From Congeria kusceri (Eukaryota > Mollusca > Bivalvia > Myida > Dreissenidae): a DNA stretch of 64,000 bases. Made by a program: the position numbers and the translations under genes. This document shows, in pieces, positions 62,433 to 64,000 of the stretch. The DNA lies in assembly GCA_027627225.1 (NCBI GenBank), contig CM051025.1:55124681-55188680 (forward strand), written 5' to 3'. Below the pieces are notes generated by a model that made no database searches, was not told where the DNA came from, and saw only the letters and a list, made by a program, of their open reading frames with translations. Every line of letters begins with the position of its first letter. The stretch's first letter is position 1.

Positions 62433-63305
62433 TTTTAGCTCGACTATTCGAAGAATATGTGGGCTATCCTACTACCGTCGGTTTCCGTGTCTGTATTGGT
62501 TAAAGTTTTAATTCAAAAGTCTTGTAACATAAGTTATTCACTTGAACCTTGGAATATACCTTTGTCATCAACTCAAGTATCAGGGGCAACATTTCCCATA
62601 ACTCTGTTTTCTATTTTGACAGAGTTATGCCCCTTTTTCACTTAGATTTTATGGGTAAAGTTTATATTCAAAAGTTGTGTGACTTCGAAACTACATAAAT
62701 TATTCACTTGAAACTTGGAACTTATCTTTGTCATCAACTCCAGTATCAGGGGCAACATTCCCCATAAATCTTTTTGTATTTTGACAGAGTTATGCCCTTT
62801 TTCACATAGATTTTGTGGTTTAAGTTTATATTCAAAAGTGTTGTTATTTAAAAACTACATAAGTTATTCACCTGAAACTTGGACCTAACCTTTGTCATCA
62901 ACTCTGGTATCAGGGACAACATTACCCATAGCTCTGTTTTGTATTTTGACAGAGTTATGCCCCTTTTGCACATAGATTTTCTGGTTAAAGTTTATATTCA
63001 AAAGTTTTGTAACTTCTAAACTACATTAAGTTATTCACTTTAAACTTGGAACTAACCTTTGTCATCAATTCTAGTATCAGGGGCAACATTGTCCATAACT
63101 CTATTTTGTATTTTGACAGAGTTATGCACACTTTATATATATATATTGTGGTTTAAGTTTTTGCTCCAAAAATGCAAAACCTATACAAGGCTTCACGTAA
63201 AGGTTTTGTATTTTAACAAATTTATGCCCCTTCCACTATCCAAAATATGTACCATCTGAAATACTTCCTAATTGTCAAGCGCGCTGTCCTCTGACAGCCC
63301 TTGTT
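62433..63305. repeat. ~180-bp tandem array (TCATCAACTCNAGTATCAGG family), five units
   Basis: Units carry AAGTTATTCACTTGAAACTT, TCATCAACTCTAGTATCAGG, GGGCAACATTNCCCATAACT and TTTTGACAGAGTTATGCCCC. The array ends with GTCCTCTGACAGCCCTTGTTT. Confidence 0.85.
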
Positions 63306-63329
63306 TAGCTAAACTAATTACCGAATAGT

Positions 63330-64000
63330 TCTAGCTGTTCTACTCGACCATGCGTCGCCGTTGCCGTAATGCCCTGGTTACGTTTTGCGTGCAGCAAGTC
63401 CATATCTCTGTAACTACTACAGATATTCAATTGAAACTTCTCACATGTTCGGGGTCATTATGGTAGGTTACTGACCAAGGCCCATAACTCTGACCTGCAA
63501 TTTAGCAGAATTATGGCCCTTTTTGTACTTATAAAATCAGGTTAAAGTTTGCGTGCAACAGCTCCGTATTTTTATAACTACTACAGATATTCAATTGAAA
63601 CTTCACACATGCCTTCATGAGTTCATGAGTTATAACTGTGACCAGCATTTTAACAGAATTATGCCCCTTTTTGTACTTAGAAAAGTCAGGTTAAGGTTTG
63701 GGTACAAGTGAAAGGTCAGGTTAAGGTTTGCGTGTAACAAGTACATATCTCTGTTACTACTATAGATATGCAATTGAAACTTAACATATGTCTTCTCGGT
63801 CATTATATGAGGTCACTGACCAAGGCCCATAGTTCTGACCTGCAATTTAGCATAATTATGCCAGTTTTTGTACTTAGAAATTTGAGGTTAAAGCTTGCGT
63901 GCAACAACTTCATATCTCCATATCTGCTACAGATATTCAATTAAATCTTCACACATGTCTTCAAGGTCATTATATAAGGTCACTGGCCATGGCACATAAC
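63330..64000. repeat. ~185-bp tandem array, at least three units, running off the window
   Basis: Units carry ACTACTACAGATATTCAATT, GACCAAGGCCCATAACTCTG, GCAATTTAGCAGAATTATG and GGTTAAAGTTTGCGTGCAAC. Different family from the array before it. Confidence 0.85.

Overview
The window looks like nuclear DNA of a bivalve mollusc. It is AT-rich. Its genes are split by GT-AG introns, and most of the remainder is short-period tandem arrays and dispersed repeats of a type common in bivalves: TCAAGGTCA units, CTCACCTGAG/GGGCC borders, GTTATGCCCC arrays and tRNA-derived SINEs. A hairpin MITE (8.29 kb, 40.01 kb, 41.28 kb) resembles one I associate with Dreissena mussels; that genus-level guess is inference.

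Layout. 0-3.4 kb holds repeats. 3.44-7.22 kb is a broken, 5'-truncated non-LTR retrotransposon, itself split by a 1.4-kb insertion with long direct terminal repeats and a 4-bp target duplication. 7.38-19.4 kb (+) is a complete ten-exon SLC7-type amino-acid transporter gene (478 codons). Three of its splice borders carry tandem duplications: a 94-bp duplication of the exon 2 donor, a 39-bp minisatellite against the exon 4 acceptor, and about 13 copies of the exon 6 donor region. 20.0-23.4 kb and 32.6-35.1 kb are diverged copies of one segment.

24.7-28.9 kb (-) is a complete six-exon gene for a secreted 412-residue protein with two six-cysteine, antistasin-like boxes and a long Thr/Pro-rich tail. 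35.95-40.15 kb (-) holds scattered exons of a tandem-domain receptor tyrosine phosphatase; one exon is split by a MITE and others lack splice sites, so it is called a pseudogene. 45.2-46.9 kb (-) is a three-exon, three-Ig-domain, single-pass membrane protein gene with an in-frame TGA lying inside a 57-nt GT...AG segment.

46.9-64 kb is mostly arrays: a 65-80-bp minisatellite split by a LINE 3' end with a 17-bp target duplication, then arrays of about 150-190 bp. Two weak coding exons (-) lie at 51.9-53.7 kb.

The genes do not form an evident pathway. The transporter, the secreted protein and the Ig protein all act at or beyond the plasma membrane, but that is no evidence that they work together. 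All exon models were read by eye and rest on frame and phase continuity plus family resemblance, not on transcripts or searches.
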